Source: Chlorokybus atmophyticus (lineage: Eukaryota; Streptophyta; Chlorokybophyceae; Chlorokybales; Chlorokybaceae). Taken from it: a stretch of DNA of 64,000 nt. Location: assembly GCA_009103225.1 (NCBI GenBank), contig RHPI01002533.1, positions 1,493,186 to 1,557,185 of the forward strand, given 5' to 3'. The notes beneath the pieces were generated by a model that saw only the letters and a list, made by a program, of their open reading frames with translations, did no database searches and had not been told where the DNA came from. The translations under genes and the position numbers were made by a program. Below, one piece after another: positions 24,687 to 37,494 of the stretch (position 1 is the first letter of the stretch; every line of letters starts with the position of its first letter).

Positions 24687-27374
24687 ATGGCGTGGAAAGC
24701 TGCCAGGCTGCTGGTGCCGGCCCCCGCCGCCGACATCCCTCGGCTGGAGCTCCGCGACGTGCTGGCGCTGGGCTTGGCCGGCCCCGGCACGGCGGCTCAG
24801 GAGGATGGTAAAGTGGAGGACGGTGACGGGCGCATACGCACACACGGTTAGTGGCTTTTGACCAATTCTGTCATGGAGGTCACAGTGGGTTGTTGCCCGA
24901 CGCTTTCAATAGACTGTGGAAGTATGTTCGCCTTCAACAAGCTGAGCGCTGGATACTTTCGTCAATGGGTTGTTATTGAATTGTATCTACTAGCAGCTGT
25001 TCTTATGTATTTGCACAATTGTGCTGCATGCTTCTGACGAACTGGTCAGAGTAAGCCGTCGGTGGTAAGCGTACACTCAGCTCGTGGTCACACACCGGCC
25101 TGCTGCAAGCTCACTGACTGTGCTGGAGCCAATTGAGATATGCATGCTGTAATCCATTCCTGAGTATTGGCAACATGTGGCTTATCTCACAGCATTCACT
25201 ACAAAGGCTCGACTGAGTTTCTTACGCACCCAAACAATGCTCTCTCCCCCTCTGATTTGTTTCGGGTCAATGGCACAGGTCAGGTAGTGCACAAGCGAAA
25301 GTTGAGCAGGCGCATAGTGTTTCTCGATATTGAAGATGTTGAAGGTAAGGCTGGAGATGATGCACTCAATGCGTCAACTGCACTCAACGTTCAATGCTGT
25401 CTGCCATGGCCACCAATGAACAGCTGATCTGATTCTATCTGGTTGCGTAGGCAATGTCCTTGAATTGTTGTTGAAAGCGGAGCCACATCTCACTGAAGAC
25501 CAGGTGCATGCTTTGAGAGACTGCATCAAGGTTGGAGATGTTGTTGATTCTCAAGGTCAGCATGTCAACCCAAACTGTTGCTTACCATGATGCAGTTGTC
25601 GCAATCTGACTTGCATGGTATATCGTTGCGCACACGTGACCCTTCTGCAACCATGCCAGTAAACAAAATTGTGAATGTAGGTTATATAACTTATTGCAGC
25701 GCTATCACGTAGCATCAGTAAATTTTGTACAGCTTCTGAGTCCCATGAAACTAGAACTTTAGGCTGATGCCAACAGTTACGCACTAGTGAACTGGCGGCA
25801 AATAAAGTGATGTCCGCAACTGTGGCACGCTTGTGACAGTCATGTTTCACGGAAGCATTGCATGTAAGTGACACTGTCATTTGTACAGCGCAGGCATCTT
25901 GGAGTTTCGCCGCGCAGGCTTGATACTGGCTGTCAGCAAGATTGCTGTGCTGGAGCGATGGGCAGATAAGCATCCGGGTATGTTGCCAAAGGGGTGGTGC
26001 TGTGCACAACGTATGAGAACTTCTGCACTGCATACTTGTTCGCTCAGGATTCTCACCTGGTGTCCTCTGCAATGCTTAGGTTTACAGTTTGCACCGCATC
26101 AGCCAAAGGTCAGCCGCTCCGGGACACTTGGTGACCAACCATGCAAGTTTTGGATCAACAATAAAAGGTGAATCTTTCACAGGGTAAGCAACCCCTGCAT
26201 AGTTATTCGGCTGTTAGACATGTGATGGCACTCCAAGGGCCAGTGTTTCACATGCTTCTGGTTGCATGTTTATGTGACAATTGCCTTTCTGCTGAGGCTT
26301 GTGCGTTTTGGTGAGCAGCTGTCTGCGTGGGGAGAGCTGTCCTTACGTGCATCATGTCAGTAATGCGGAGGCAAATGCAGCTGTGCAGGAGGTAAGCCAT
26401 CAGCACAGGTTGGTGCTAGCGCGCATGTGTAGTGGTAAGCCTGTGAGGCTACTTGGTGGAATCTGATGCAAGTTTTTTGTTTCCTACTTTGCAGTCGCTC
26501 GCAAAGAAGCGCGCCGCTCGCGCACATGCTTTGCAGCTTGCTGGCGATCCGCATGGGTTGAGCGACAAGCAAAACAAGGTGCAAAGGGCCAAGATCTTCT
26601 GCAGCTGGTTGCTCGACAGGTGTGAAAGTTATGTTGCACTGTAGCTGAAACTTTCTGGTGCATGATGCCATGGTCCAGTACATGCGGCATGCATATAGCG
26701 CACAGCATGCATCATCTGCATGACATGTCTGTACATCTGCAATGTTTTCAACAGGTTTGGTGGTGTTGAGCGACTGAGCCAAGGCTCCGGAATATTGGAT
26801 GTTGCTGGTGGGCGCGGTAATGTTGGTTTTGAGTTGTGCACACGCAACGGTGTTCCATGCACCACCATCGACCCTCGTGAACAGAAGTTCAACCGAGAAC
26901 AGCACTTGATTTTGCAGGGGCTAGGTCAGCCCTCACAGCAACCGTCGCAGTATCACGACATACCTGTTACGCAGTTCCGTGCACCAAATCATGCCTGGTT
27001 TCCTGGCAGGTAACACTGCGCGACTATGTTCACATGTGCAAGAGGAGTTCGGCCCAGCTTTGTGGCAGTCGCCTGAACACCACGAGCTCTTGTATGATTG
27101 CAGCCTAGTGCTAGGTATGCACCCAGATGAAGCCACAGAAGCGATTGTGGACTTCGCGCTGATGGCAAACAAGCCGTTTGCTGTCATACCCTGTTGTGTG
27201 TTTCCGGGCTTGTTCCCCAACCGGACGCTGTCAGCAGTGAATGGTGTGCCTCAACCAGTCGTCACCTACGAGCAGTTTGTTGCCTTTTTGCTAGCAAAGG
27301 ATCCCAGAATACAGCTGGAGTACCTACCATTCATAGGTCGAAATCAGGTTTTGTACTGTACTGCAATGACGTAA
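24687..27374 (+). CDS. OB-fold plus SAM-dependent methyltransferase
   Basis: Eight exons phase cleanly: 24687-24846, 25207-25344, 25451-25555, 25894-25977, 26080-26167, 26361-26391, 26495-26619 and 26755-27009. The N-terminal half resembles an OB-fold nucleic-acid-binding domain (GQVVHKRKLSRRIVFLDIED, then LRDCIKVGDVVDSQG). The C-terminal half has SAM-binding motif I (GILDVAGGRGNVGFEL), an acidic motif II (CTTIDPREQKF), and a block reading LGMHPDEATEAIVDFALMAN followed by KPFAVIPCCVFPGLFPNR. It ends with LPFIGRNQVLYC at a stop at 27372-27374. About 440 residues. Between WFPG at 27009 and EEFGPALWQ at ~27040 the frame shifts by one, so either an atypical tiny intron or a single-base error lies there. 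An RNA substrate is inferred from the OB fold only. Confidence 0.7.
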
Positions 27375-27980
27375 CTTTGGCATGCATGTGTTGCACTGAA
27401 AGCACTTGCATGCCAGGTCGACCCAGAGCAAAGCATGGCCTTTTCTAGGCATATGCTAAGCCGCTGTCGGTCAGGTTGAATTTTTCCATCTGGACTGCAC
27501 TATGATTGTCTTGTTGCGCGAAGCTGATTGTTCTTTCTAGCAAAGCCAACCAGCTAGCCTTCAGAGACTACGAATGGGGTGTGAGTGGGGTGAAGAGCCC
27601 AATTGTTTCAGGCGCGGTAAGGCTGGACAGACCCTGCAGCCAAGTCCGCATGCATCTGGCATTCTGGCTGCCTGTGCTGCCATCAATAGATCCGAGTGCT
27701 GGACACTGGTGGGAGGCAGGGTTGAGAGCAGTGCTGTCTGGAGACCTGCGCAGTGTGTGCCATGTACTCCGACTTCCTTGTAAGCGTATTACCACATTCA
27801 GCAATTGATTGGCATAGATGGCATAGAGCTCAGAGTGCTATATGCAATCCTATTCAACCGGAAATTGAATGATTGCGTCCTTAAGTGTTCTTATAGCATA
27901 CTGCGAGTCGTACTTAATATCATCTACTACCAGCAAGGTAGGAAAGGTACTTTGCGGCAACCGATGGCATGGGCATGACG
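27375..27980. other. Intergenic between convergent genes; one unassigned exon-like block
   Basis: 27541-27615 is exon-like: a strong acceptor TTCTTTCTAG, an open frame reading ANQLAFRDYEWGVSGVKSPI, and a GTAAGG donor. I could not attach it to a gene or family. It may be an extra 3' exon of the methyltransferase transcript. Confidence 0.3.
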
Positions 27981-29965
27981 TCAGGAAGCAGCTGCCAGTC
28001 GCACACAATTGCCCTCCACGACAAACTTCGAACAAGAGTTGACCTGTCAAGTTTGCAAGATAAGATGTTGTGCACCGTTGAGCACAACATTCTCGTGCAC
28101 ATACCACCAAACCGACTGGCAGGTACATCAGCACCCACCCACATGCATGCAGTCTGGTAAACACGGACCTTCTCATCAAAAGTAGCTGCCAACTGCTCCT
28201 CATCGACACTGTCTCCTTGCAGTTGCTGCACCGCCACTGCCAGCACCTTGCGCTTCAGCGCCTTGAGTTTCATCTCCTTCTCAGGAGCCTGCCCAGCATA
28301 CGCAGAATCAATCATATATGCGCTAGCGCACAAATTTACAGATATGTTGTAGAGACATCGTCTATAAGTTTGCAGTCCTGCAGCATGGGGGACCTCATGG
28401 AACCTCATGAAGCCTCGTGTTACCTGTTTCAGTTCTGCAGTAATCAACCTGCGCCATTTCAGCTTCTCAGGAAGCGACTGTTCATCAGCGCCATTCTGAT
28501 GTTCACCACTCCCATTCTCGGTGTGCACTGTAATGGTAATCTCTTCCTGTTGTTTCTTTTTCTGCTTTTTGCGCTTGACCGCAACATCTGTGACAATTTC
28601 AGTCACTTGCGTTTGCTCTGACTGAACAGTGGCCTTCACCTCAACTGTGCCAGTGACATTGCCATTCGCCCCATGCGCAGCTTCTTCTTGCTTGCGTTTG
28701 TGTGTTACTTGTGGACTGCTCTTTGCTGGCTCATTGGCAGCTTCTTCTTGCTGTGAACTGACTGTCGTCTCCGCTGGTTGCGCATCTTGGGCACGCTGCG
28801 CTGCCTTCGCTTTGTTTGTATGCTTCTTGCCCGAGGCATGCGCCAACAGTGTCTCCTCACTCGTCGCGCTCACGTTGCACAAACTGGAGACAGAGTGTGC
28901 CGTGATGAGTCAGCAAACACTGAGCAGAAAGCTACACAGACGGCCATCTGCTTGGAAAGATATCCCGTTTTTACTTTTGCATATAACAGACACAACACGT
29001 TGGTAGTGCACTGACAGCCCACAACCATACACTCGACCCTGATCACATCTTTCAATTTGGCACATCTCAACAAGTGGAAGCCAGCGGAGGCGGGTGGGTG
29101 GGTGTTACCTGCAATGCCATGGTGGACGTGTCGACAGACCCAACCGATTGGGAGCTCCTGCCAGTGCTGCTCCATTTACGCTACCTTTCGTGCTGTTGAC
29201 AAATCGCACAACGATCAGTTTTGTAAGTGTGCTGTACGCTACACACCAACCAATGTAAACAGAAGCTACCAACTCTCCCTTCAACTGCAAGTTGTTGAGC
29301 ATGTGGCGTTGCAAGTTGCATGGACCAAGCAAGTGTGAATAAGTCTTTCTGCTAGGCTCACCTTCCGTTTGCACCGTTCTGCTGCTGACTCTTGGGTCCA
29401 TACTTTTCCTGCAATGCCATGCATGTTCATGCATGTACAGGAAGAGCGGAGACATAGCGCTGCGACATGTTCCACGTCACAGGAAGTCATGATTGCGAAT
29501 AAGTGTAGCATGCAATACCACTAGGTACAGTCATATTCTCTTGCACCCAGTGCAACTTTTACTTGGTACCCCTAGCATTGGCGACCAGCTCCTACTACTG
29601 CTGCAAGGTGTTGCAAACAGAGACTGGTTGGCATTTGTAGGACGCGTGTCATTGCAATCACCAACCAGTCTGTCAAATACATGCAACTTCAGCTGCCTAC
29701 TTTGTGCATCGAGCGTGAGTGAAAAGTTTGCGACATGCGCAAGTTGGTAGTGTAGAGATGAGCTGAAAAGTAGTAAGTGCCTCAGCTAAACTCTACTGAC
29801 CGCTTCAGATATGCATTGCGTGTGCGTATGTGCGTCCTTGGCTGAAAACCGCACGCCGCAGTCTATGCACGAGACCGTCCTGCTGGACCTGCACGACGAC
29901 AGGTGCCCAGCGAGCTTGGGCTTCTTGACGGAGTCGCCACAGCCGTCGCACTGAAACCACACCAT
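27981..29965 (-). CDS. LYAR-type nucleolar zinc-finger protein
   Basis: Exons in transcription order are 29801-29965, 29362-29408, 29109-29192, 28424-28883, 28169-28288 and 27981-28043. All are in phase and give 312 residues. The N-terminus MVWFQCDGCGDSVKKPKLAG with SCIDCGVRFSAKDAHTHTQC is the paired C2HC zinc finger of LYAR; EKYGPK follows directly, as in plant homologues. A third finger is rebuilt across an intron (LSTRPPWHCSLCNVSATSEE, then LLAHASGKKH), of the U1-like C2H2 type seen in plant LYARs. The middle is a Lys/Glu/Gln-rich linker with KRKKQKKKQQ, a likely nucleolar signal. The C-terminus has KLKALKRKVLAVAVQQLQ and SKFVVEGNCVRLAAAS. LYAR acts in the nucleolus in ribosome biogenesis and transcription control. 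It is divergent from the GBA2-like gene, with 340 bp between starts. Confidence 0.9.
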
Positions 29966-30304
29966 AGCCTCCTCGCCACCACCCTCCTGCTCCTCCTCCT
30001 GCTTCGCCGCCGCCGCCGCCCTAAGCGCCACTCTCACAATCAAACATGCCAAACCCTACTGTAAGCAGCCACCGTCCGACGGCTGAGTTTGCACATCAAG
30101 CACAAACAATGTATTAGCGCCATCGGATGCGCCAGCATCTAACAATGACGCAGCAAGCTGTAAGCGTACGACTGGGGTGGCAGTGTAGGCATGCGCTGCG
30201 GCTTCCCTCCTGCTAGCCGCGGCCGGGCATCAGTCAGCAGGGGCCATGCAACAAGTTGCGTATGCCACGGCAGCGCTGCTGCTAGGGGCGACGTGCTTGG
30301 CGGC

Positions 30305-33300
30305 ATGGAGGCGCCGGCGGTGGCGGCGGTGCAGGTGGCGGGGGTCCCACTGGAGGTAAGCGTGTAAAGCTCATGCTATGATGGCAATTCACCATGCATT
30401 TGGAGCGTTGCAAAGTTGGTTCGCTGTGTGGGGTGCTTGGCTGAACGGACACAATACCCATTGGCCATTCACCCGTTGGTAGTAAATACAAGAGCTTGTG
30501 CTTGATGCAGTTCAATTCTGCTTGCATGTGTAGGCGATTGAATACTTGATTAATGCAAGTTTTTGGGCTGTTGTTCATGCAGGATCTGCCGCCTGAGGTA
30601 GCATGGAAGAGACAACTCAATGCCGGGATGCCTGAGCTCAAGGAGTTCCAAGTTGGGTGTTGGGAGGCGCTACGTCTGGTACGCCCTTGCAATTAGTAGC
30701 CAATATTGGTATATTGACGTAGCTCTGTACAAACGAACGGTCCACTCGTTTGCACAAAGCTACGTCAACATACTGTACAACACGTCAAGACTTTTTTCAG
30801 TCCTGCTTTCTCGAAATGCTGGCTTTGCATTACCTACGTAAAGCGTTCTTGACCACTTTTGTCGAAGACAGTATCTCCGCACCTTGGTACTGAAGAGTTA
30901 CCATATAGCCTCTCATAGTGCGGCATGTGTGGCAGCTTCCATTGGGATTGCGAATGTGGCAGCACGTACGCACTGAGCGCAATGCCGGGAGGGTGAGTAT
31001 GCAAACCTACACACCAGGGTCACGCTGTTCGCAATGCAATTCGTGAACAGTACCTGCAGCCGTTGTGCAATGGACAGAGCGCCAGGGGTGCCATGCATCG
31101 CTTACAAGTTTCTTGTGTCGGTATGCAGCTACCGATCATAGACCCATTCAACAAGAAAGCGAGGAGCGAAGCATCACATGGGGTGCCTTTGGGAGGGCTC
31201 GGGTATGCAGTTGTGCTCCATGCATGTTGTATGCAGTCTGTACATCAGCATAACCGTCATGCGCCAGGTGTGGAGGCATTGGAAGGGGGTGGCGTGGGGA
31301 GTTTAACCGATGGCAACTGCAACCCGGTTACCCGGATGACGCATGCGTGCCAGCTGACCAGTTTTCGGTAACAGATGCATTGGGGCTCTGCCTGTGCGTG
31401 CTACCATACAGGTCCAGATGCAGCGTTGGCGTGTAGGTGTTCATCAGGAGAGCGGGTCGCAAGTCTGCATCGGGCACAGTGCTGTTCCCTGGCCGGCCTC
31501 CTGGAGTGGGGTGAGCACCAGCTATTACTTTGACAAGGGTATACAAGCAAGCATGCATGGTAACTGCGGTTGTGTACCATCAAAACGCATGACGCTCTGA
31601 TGGCCTACGTCTTCAGGCTCTACCGTGGTGGCAGCGGAATAGACAGCTGGCATTGGAATCTAGAAGGAAAGCAGAGTACATACTTCGCTCTTTATCCTCG
31701 GGCATGGACTGTGTATGACTCCGAACCTGACCCTGATCTGACGTTGGTCTGCCGCCAGGTATGTGATGGCTGTTCTTGTCCATTATCGTACCGCTTGCCG
31801 TGGTGTAGATATGCAGGCAGCATGCGCACCCGTATGTGTGGTGTCGTCTGCTTGCAATTGGGGGCTTTGAGCAAATCTATATACATTGGCCATTGTGCAG
31901 GTGTCACCTGTTATACCCCACAACTACAAAGACAGCAGCCTGCCAGCAGCCGTCTTCAACTGGACAATTGTTAACAAGGGCAGCACAGCGGCCACTGTGG
32001 CTTTGCTTTTCAGCTTTAAGAACAGTGCAAACTCAAAAGCAGAGGTACTGCCCTGCATATTGCTTGTCCCCCCCCCCCCNNNNNNNNNNNNNNNNNNNNN
32101 NNNNNNNNNNNNNNNNNNNNNNNNNNNNNNNNNNNNNNNNNNNNNNNNNNNNNNNNNNNNNNNNNNNNNNNNNNNNNNNNNNNNNNNNNNNNNNNNNNNN
32201 NNNNNGCGGTCTGATTGCTGCTGGTTGGTAGCAGTGCCCCCGAAAACCATAGTTGTTACATACTGCCCTTGACCTGCAATAACAGGATCATAGCCATGAG
32301 CATGTTCAAACGACGTTTACAAATGAGGATGCCGCGGGTGTATTGCTACAGGTAAGCAGTCAGCATGCACTAGGTGTATGGCAGTCTGCAGGGCCAACAT
32401 GCCACGTGGTCTTACATGTGGTTGCTTGCAGCACAGCACGCGAAAGCACAGAGACCCTGTGAGCATCGCAGTGTCAGCAAGGAGAGATGAAGGTGTCAAC
32501 GTCACTAGTTGCCCGTGCTTCAAGGTTGAGCAATTGAAGGCAGTCTGGCTTGCCGAGTGATGCCGGATCTCGCAACTGCTGTGATGGCCTGAGGTGACAG
32601 CTGTTGGCAGGTGGATTCTGAGTCCCAGCAGAGCCGTAGTTGCGCGTTAGGTGGCCAAAGCACATCGTATAGCGAGCTGCGAGGTGGGGTGCCTACCGCC
32701 AGAGACGTTTGGCAGGCCATGCTGTCTGTAAGTAAGACCCTGTCACTCATTGCTCGGTGTATGTGCGTGGTTGTTGCTGTGCATCGTATTGACTAGTGCA
32801 TGCTGCCATCTCTGCAGGATTTGACGCTGTCAAGTGTGCAACACTGCGACCTGCCTGGACTGGGAGATCAGCGCGGTCATGCTGGAGCAGTTGCAGCAAC
32901 TTGTGAAGTGCCAGCAGGAGGGACCGCTCATGTATGACTTTGCTTAACGCAAGGTTGAACAGCATTCATCCGCCCGTCAAAGCCAAACCTCTTAAACAGT
33001 GCATGGCTTGCAGGTTGCATTCAGTCTCGCCTGGGACTGCCCCATAGCAAGGTTTGAGAAGGGTACCGGCTATCATCGCCGTTACACCAAGTTCTATGGT
33101 ACTGCCGGGCTTGGAGCCGATCACCTTGCTAGTGATGCGCTGCGGTTATGTCCAGAGTGGGAGGCCGCAATTGACGCTTGGCAACGGTCAATCCTAATGG
33201 ACTCTCGCCTGCCCACCTGGTAACTGGTGCATCATTCCGGTGTACGCTGTGACATTACCAACATTCTGCTTGTACAGACATGTATGCACGAGCATCTTCT

Positions 33301-35612
33301 AAGTCACATTCCTTGTAGGTATCGTAGCCAGCTGTTCAATGAGCTGTACTACTTGAGTGCGGGCGGCTCTGTCTGGACGGCAGACAATGTCCGGTTGGAG
33401 TCCCAGCACATCAGCACTCTTCAGAAATTGGTGGATGCTAGCGCTCGCGTGGTGGTTGAGCCATTGCAGAAGGCCTCTGATTGGGTTCAAAATGCTCTCC
33501 TTCCGGGTGACGACGCCAGCAGAGCTAGCGTCTCCAACATGCACATAGCCGAGCATATTGGCAAGACGAACCTGGCTACCATTCATTCAGACTCGCCTGC
33601 ATCTGCTATATGCACTCAGGATACACCGCAATCCATTGGCCATTTTCTGTACTTGGAGGGTGCGGAGTACCTCATGTGGAACACCTACGACGTGCACTTT
33701 TATGCTTCATTTGCGCTCCTGGAGCACTTTCCCCTACTGGAATTGTCTATCCAGTTAGACTTTGCCCAAGCCACAATGGAAGTAGGTGTTATTATGGCTA
33801 CGCTGCCAAATCCCAGGACTGTCAGAGTCTGACATTTCTTGATCTGTGCAGGAGTCTGAAGCAAACCAGTTACAACAAAAGTTCTTGCATTTCGGTAACT
33901 TCAATAGACACAAGGTGGGAGTTGCTATTTACATTGTTTCTGTTGCCGTTGGGCTTGGGGATCATTGGCTATGTTGTACTTGTGTTGTTACAGGTGAAGG
34001 GCGCTGTCCCTCATGATCTGGGCTTTGGAGACCCATGGAACCGGTTAAATGTGTACAACATACACGATACCTCTGAGTGGAAAGACTTGAACCCAAAGTT
34101 TGTGCTTCAGGTTCTTCTTGCATCAACTTGCATCAACTGCTAGTTACACACGTTATCAGTAGGAACGTGAAGTCAAGCGCGTGGCTGCCCAACACGTGCT
34201 GCATGCATTCATTAACAGTAACAGGCCTTTGTGCATAGGTGTATCGGGACTTTGCAGCAACCAACAACCGGCCTTTTCTGGAGGCGTGCTGGCCTGCCAT
34301 GCATGCAGCCATGCAGTACATGCTCAAGTTTGATCGCGATGAGGACGGCCTGATTGAGAATGGTGGCTTCCCTGATCAAACCTATGACACCTGGGTTGTG
34401 CGTGGCAAGTCTGCATACTGCGGTGGTCTCTGGCTTGCCGCCCTTCAGGTGCCAGTTTTCTAAGCTCTCTAATGCACTCAACATGCACGAACGTTGGTTA
34501 AAACATGATCCATGTAGCAGCCAGCTGCAAAACAAACAGTCATCAGCGCATGGATGCAGTGGGTTGAGTCCCTTGCATTCGGCGTAATGAGTGGCTTTAG
34601 TAACGATGTGCTTGGTGCAGGCTGCATCAGCTGCTGCTCTTGAGCTAGGCCAGCTGCAAGAGGCCAAGCAGTATGCCGACATGCTCCAATGTGGCAAAGA
34701 GGCCTATGAGCGTCACCTTTGGAACGGAGAGTATTACAATTATGACGAGCGGTGCAAGTCTGTCCAAGCGGATCAGCTAACAGGCCAACTGTATGCACAT
34801 GCGTGTCGGCTGCCTGGAATCGTACCCTCAGAACGCGCACGACGCGCAATGCAAACTGTCTTCGATCTGAACGTCCAGCAGGCGAGTACAGCTGTCAAGC
34901 TCTTGCCGCTACAAGAGCATTGTAAGCAGAAGTACGAGAGTTGAGCAGTTGCCCGTTGTGACAAACCAGGTCAAGGACGGCAGCATTGGTGCGATGAACG
35001 GCATGAAAGATGGCAGGGTATGTCTGTGTTATGAACAAAATATGCATGCAGGCATCAGGCAAACGAGGTTTCAAGCATGATCATCGCATGTCGAAGCGAC
35101 AGTGATTACACAACAAACGTGTCCATCAATGCCACATAGCAGGTGTGCTCATTATGCAATGCTTGAACAGGTGGATGACACCTGCATGCAGTCACGCGAA
35201 GTCTGGACGGGAGTGACATACATGGCTGCTGCAGCTATGATCTGGGAGGGTCTTGTGCAGGAGGGCTTTGCTACGGCACATGTGAGTTCCATGCAAGACA
35301 TGGCTGTGAGGCGGCCAACACATCGCAAACTTGCGGCTACTGTCAAACATAATGGATGCTCCACAGGGTATACATGCAGCTGGTTGGGGCGAGTATGGCT
35401 ACTGGTTTCAAACCCCTGAGGCTTGGACGCTTAGTGGTGGCTATCGCTGTCTCTCGTACATGCGAGCACTCTCCATATGGGCCATGCACAGTGCTCTCAC
35501 TTTGTCGCAGGTCAGTACTTGCGCATCATGTTCCCTTGCCATTTACTTGCCAATCGCATCATTGTCATGAGCGCATGTCAATCCGATTACTGCGTTACAG
35601 GACACGCACTGA
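30305..35612 (+). CDS. GBA2: Non-lysosomal glucosylceramidase (GBA2, GH116)
   Basis: GBA2 hydrolyses glucosylceramide to glucose and ceramide at cytosolic membrane faces. Well-phased early exons are 30305-30355, 30583-30678, 30936-30992, 31129-31202 and 31268-31367. Their products ([70 protein letters not shown]) follow the GBA2 N-terminal domain. Later blocks include [69 protein letters not shown], and [20 protein letters not shown] in the catalytic region. Then come [49 protein letters not shown] and [17 protein letters not shown]. The last exon, 35601-35612, adds only three residues. Catalytic residues are expected in the YLEG-x-EY and DQTYD blocks. An assembly gap at 32080-32205 removes part of the N-terminal domain. 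The link between ~31510 and ~31610 is not phased. Confidence 0.9.
32080..32205. other. Assembly gap (126 N) after poly-C run
   Basis: A run of N directly follows a homopolymer of about 13 C (32067-32079). It falls inside the GBA2-like gene, just after coding sequence ending KNSANSKAE and before the exon containing [11 protein letters not shown]. Confidence 0.98.
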
Positions 35613-36297
35613 GAGACCTGTAGTTCTCATGAGCAACGCAGCGACCGTATTGTAGGCGACATGCACGGAGTTTGTGGCGCACTTGTGTCTGAGAGAGATG
35701 TGGAAACTGGCTGCCGCCAACTTCCATGTACACAACAACTGGACACAAGTTGCTTGGATACAAGGTAGGTCATAATAAATCGCAAGAACAATAAGAGCCC
35801 ACACCTTATAGATACTGGCGATAATGTGGACACATAAGCCTTCTACATCCCCGGGTGGATTGCATATATGTATTCCAGGATTTATAAATATATAATTTAT
35901 ACATTGTGGAATATATTAGGTATGCATATATATATACATATATATGCATAACTAATATATATATATATAAATATATATATAGATATATATATATGTGTGT
36001 ATATTTCATACGTGTGCCACAGCCAGTTATAGAAAGCTGTGCACACCCCTGAATCTTGGATAGGATGCACATGTTATGGGCCACAAGGGAGCAACGATTG
36101 TTGGATTTGGGGGTGTACAATTACATGATCCCCATCATCGGTCGGATACCGCAAGGCAAAGATGGACACACAACTTTCTCAAGGGAACTCGTAGTAAATT
36201 GGCTTGCTAGTTTGTGTTCGTTTCGCTGCCAATTGCTGCTACACCTATATCATGTTGCGCACTCGCAAAATTGTCATGCTATCTCCGTTTGCTGTGC
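35613..36297. other. Convergent intergenic region with TA microsatellite
   Basis: This lies between the GBA2-like stop and the FAX-like stop. 35880-36005 is a TA/TATA-rich microsatellite. No ORF was supported. Confidence 0.6.
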
Positions 36298-37494
36298 TCA
36301 AGCAAAGTAAGCCGACCCAAATACGTAAGAGGCGGCAAGGCTCAGAGCAAGAAGCGGACCGGCTGGCACTGGCTTCTTAGTCGCCAGCAATCGGATACCT
36401 TTCAGCAAATAACTTAGTTCATCAGCTTTGGAGCTGTGCATACACCAAGCAGCTAACACTCAGCTTCCTGACAACATACTTACCAAAGACGGATGCAAGC
36501 AACAGCGCCACACCAAATGCGAGTGCTGTGCCCTTCTGGGCAGTGTCAGGGTTGGACTGCAGGTATACGGCCTGGACACGTACAAGATGTGCATTTGCAG
36601 TAAGTACAACGCAGATACTTCAGTCCGCATCTCCGAAACAGGTCACGCACATGAGCTAAGATTTGTGCATGTGCATGCATGGATGTCTCACAAGGCTGCT
36701 ATACCATGCTGTGCTATACCATGCTGTGCTGTGCCACAGTACGCTTTGCTGCTACAAACATTACCGCGCCAAGCAGGGCACCGGAAGTCAAACTGCTGAT
36801 GAGGGAGCCTTTGCTGCCAGACCTGAGGTCTGCAACAGCAACCAGAAGTTTAGGTTGATTTCCCCGACAAAGTTGACTGCATGGATTATGTGTAGTGCGC
36901 ATGCTGTCAGCGACTACCTGACAGCATGCGCAGCTTACAACCAGCACATGCAAAAATGCAACAATGACATGACAACACGACCTACACAGGAACAGTGAGG
37001 TCCAGAATGCACGCATACATGCAAAACATGCACGTATATGAGTGGCCATGCGTAAGCTACACAGCGGGATCATGCCATGCATGCCGCAGCAACCCAGCCA
37101 GCCAAGCTTGCATATGATAGCAATTAATAAGAAGGCACTTGACAGAAATGCATACCAAAGTCGCATCGAGTTAAAACGACGGGCTTGAAGCATAGAATGC
37201 ATATTGTGTGCATGCAGGCACAAGCGGTGCATGCGTACAACGTCCCATACATGCAAAGATGCCGCCGCCAGTGACAAGGGCTCCGTAAGCTGTGGTGACG
37301 GTCTGGACGTCCAAGGCGGCGCTGACCTTCAGGCCTGGACCAGCCCGGGCGGGGCGGCGGCGAGGGGGGAGGGCAACACCAGGAACACCCTTGCCAAGGA
37401 AAGACGACGACGCGCGAGGCGCGACGACGCTCGTCCGTGCTGTCGATGCTGATGTCACAGACGACATGCACAGCAACATGCTCGTGGCCGCCAT
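36298..37494 (-). CDS. FAX/TMEM14-family protein, chloroplast-targeted
   Basis: Four exons (transcription order 37251-37494, 36738-36829, 36484-36571, 36298-36398) give 174 residues with every junction in phase. The first ~65 residues, MAATSMLLCMSSVTSASTAR onward, are rich in Ser/Thr/Ala/Arg with no acidic residue, as in a chloroplast transit peptide. The mature part has the TMEM14/FAX fold: TTAYGALVTGGGIFAYLRSG, SLISSLTSGALLGAVMFVAA, KGTALAFGVALLLASVFGIR, then KKPVPAGPLLALSLAASYVF. The SGSKGSL and RLLATKKPVPAG loops are diagnostic. In plants FAX1 exports fatty acids through the plastid inner envelope. That role is inferred from family and targeting, since TMEM14 paralogues in other membranes differ. 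The acceptor before GCCGTATACC gives the expected Tyr-Leu spacing. Confidence 0.85.

Noticed and set aside
27920-28882. A single 320-codon LYAR exon continuing past 28424
   Set aside because: The unspliced reading runs through clear GTAACA and GTCCGT donors into non-homologous sequence; the spliced model restores the conserved C-terminus.
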